A stretch of 64,000 nucleotides of DNA from positions 310,001 through 374,000 of the forward strand of contig CBDBGS010000008.1 of the NCBI GenBank assembly GCA_965205385.1. Direction: 5' to 3'. The stretch comes from CATOSP01 sp965205385 (GTDB lineage: Bacteria > Chloroflexota > Dehalococcoidia > Lucifugimonadales > UBA3495). Position numbers and translations under genes: made by a program. Of this stretch, positions 62,927-64,000 are shown piece after piece. The first letter of the stretch is position 1, and every line of letters begins with the position of its first letter. The notes beneath the pieces were generated by a model, which saw nothing but the letters and a program-made list of their open reading frames with translations, searched no databases and had not been told where the DNA came from.

Positions 62927-64000
62927 TTATTTCCCCTGTTGTATGAATTCCGAGACCCGCTCGCCGATCATCATGGTTGTGACGTTGGTGTTGGCTCGAA
63001 CGCAGTCAGGCATGATGGACGCGTCGACCACCCTGATGCCCTCCAGGCCGTGGACCTTGCCGTACTGGTCTACCACCGCCATTGGGTCGGAGGCCGGGCC
63101 CATCTTGCAAGTACACGAGATGTGCTGGGCGGTGGAGACCTCCCGCATCAACCAGTCGTCCAACGCTTCGTCGGAAGCCAGATCGGCGTCGGTAGGTTCA
63201 ATTCTCTCCTCAACGAAGTCGCTGAAGTCCTTATGCTCTCCGAGTCCCACGACCATACGCACCCCCTCGCGGAGGCGGCGGCGGTCGAAGTCTTCCTGGA
63301 GGTAGTTGTAGTTCAGGTAGGGTTGCTCGTTGGGATCGGTCGAGTTGAGCCGTAACTCTCCAGAGCCGACCGCCAGGTATATGGACACTGACATTCTGAT
63401 TCGCGGAGGCGGCGGCGGTCGAAGTCTTCCTGGAGGTAGTTGTAGTTCAGGTAGGGTTGCTCGTTGGGATCGGTCGAGTTGAGCCGTAACTCTCCAGAGC
63501 CGACCGCCAGGTATATGGACACTGACATTCTGATTCCCACCGGTTCCATCCGGTTGCCGCCCCGGTTAACCCGGCCGGTGGCGTATGACGACATCATCAC
63601 GATCATGTCGTTCCGGAGGTCTGAGCCCTCCGCCGTATAGCGCAGGCATAGTTGGCTTCTGGGGGCCATACCGTCTAGATCGAAGCCTGGCTTGGTGCGC
63701 CAGGTCACCGGCACTATGGGATGGTCTCGCAGGTTCTGGCCGACACCGGGGGAATCATGGATTACGGGAATCCCCAGGCTGCGCAGGTGGGCTGCCGGAC
63801 CCACGCCGGAGAGCATCAGCAGTTGTGGAGAAGCGATCGCTCCTCCGCTGAGGATGATCTGATCGCCCTCTACGGTGAATGTCTCTCCCCCGCTCTCCAC
63901 CTCCGCACCGATGGCCCGGTTGCCCTCGAAAATGACCCGGCGGACCGTGCAGTTGGGCCGGATAGTGAGGTTCAGGCGGTGTCTGGCCGGATCAAGGTAA
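62927..64000 (-). pseudogene. GMC oxidoreductase (choline dehydrogenase-like), interrupted; runs off the window
   Basis: The C-terminal part of an FAD-dependent GMC oxidoreductase. Visible are 'QIILSGGAIASPQLLMLSGV' (GMC signature 2), 'SPGVGQNLRDHP', 'GELRLNSTDPNEQPYLNYNY', the active-site region 'AQHISCTCKMG', and the ending 'RVVDASIMPDCVRANTNVTT'. The usual active-site His-x-x-G-T-x-x-M-G appears as 'HISCTCKMG'. The frame is broken by a 134-bp tandem duplication (63267-63534), which is not a multiple of three. Removing one copy restores a continuous protein. The N-terminal FAD-binding part lies beyond position 64000. Confidence 0.88.
63267..63534. repeat. 134-bp perfect tandem duplication
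   Basis: The unit beginning TCGCGGAGGCGG at 63267 is repeated at 63401; the copies appear identical by eye. A period of 134 shifts the reading frame of the GMC gene by two. It is either a recent duplication or an assembly artefact. Confidence 0.9.

Overview
The window is about 60% GC and dense with genes on both strands. Its gene content is a Rieske ring-hydroxylating oxygenase cluster, several amidohydrolase-2 family hydrolases, an F420-type LLM oxidoreductase, DUF1501/DUF1800 proteins, a PknB-type kinase, an AddAB-like nuclease, lipoprotein binding proteins, a UGSC selenoprotein and a urea/urease operon. This suggests an uncultivated member of the Chloroflexota, of the SAR202/Dehalococcoidia type. 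That placement is inferred from gene content only; no rRNA or tRNA is present to test it.

Region by region. 1-6060: a DUF4166-like gene, then a plus-strand catabolic cluster (beta-hydroxyacid dehydrogenase, Rieske oxygenase alpha and beta subunits, two small proteins, a ThDP-dependent decarboxylase-like enzyme). 6088-9998: a DUF805 gene split in two, then a membrane protein gene made of two tandem repeats, each with a Cys cluster. That gene carries one in-frame TGA and is cut by an ISAs1-family insertion sequence. 10011-12243: a two-gene unit whose second gene reads through an in-frame TGA in a UGSC motif (selenocysteine), followed by a HicAB toxin-antitoxin pair whose toxin has no standard start codon. 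12298-20146: aldo/keto reductase, two amidohydrolases, a plant-type LRR lipoprotein, a metallophosphoesterase and a DUF502 protein. 20237-20560: a 304-bp MITE-like element with a 10-bp target duplication. 20579-28923: a Ser/Thr kinase and a very large modular surface protein broken by two in-frame stops. 29174-36939: a frameshifted amino-acid binding lipoprotein and an AddAB-type helicase-nuclease pair. 37229-42299: a methyltransferase, a second copy of the insertion sequence, an iron-binding lipoprotein and an amidohydrolase. 42704-54032: the urea operon urtABCDE-ureA-glnA-ureBCFGD. 54055-64000: small proteins, a Rieske fusion protein, an LLM oxidoreductase, a DUF1501/NHL/DUF1800 block and a GMC oxidoreductase broken by a 134-bp tandem duplication.

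The clearest functional unit is the urea operon. A five-part ABC transporter takes up urea, urease splits it, and a glutamine synthetase gene placed between ureA and ureB would fix the released ammonia. No ureE is seen. The clearest unusual biology is the selenoprotein pair at 10011-11572. An ISAs1-family element is present in two copies; one keeps an intact A_AAA_AAG frameshift signal in its transposase and the other is disabled by a 1-base deletion. An unusually high number of genes are interrupted by single stops, single-base shifts or short duplications. These are either real decay or errors in the assembly.
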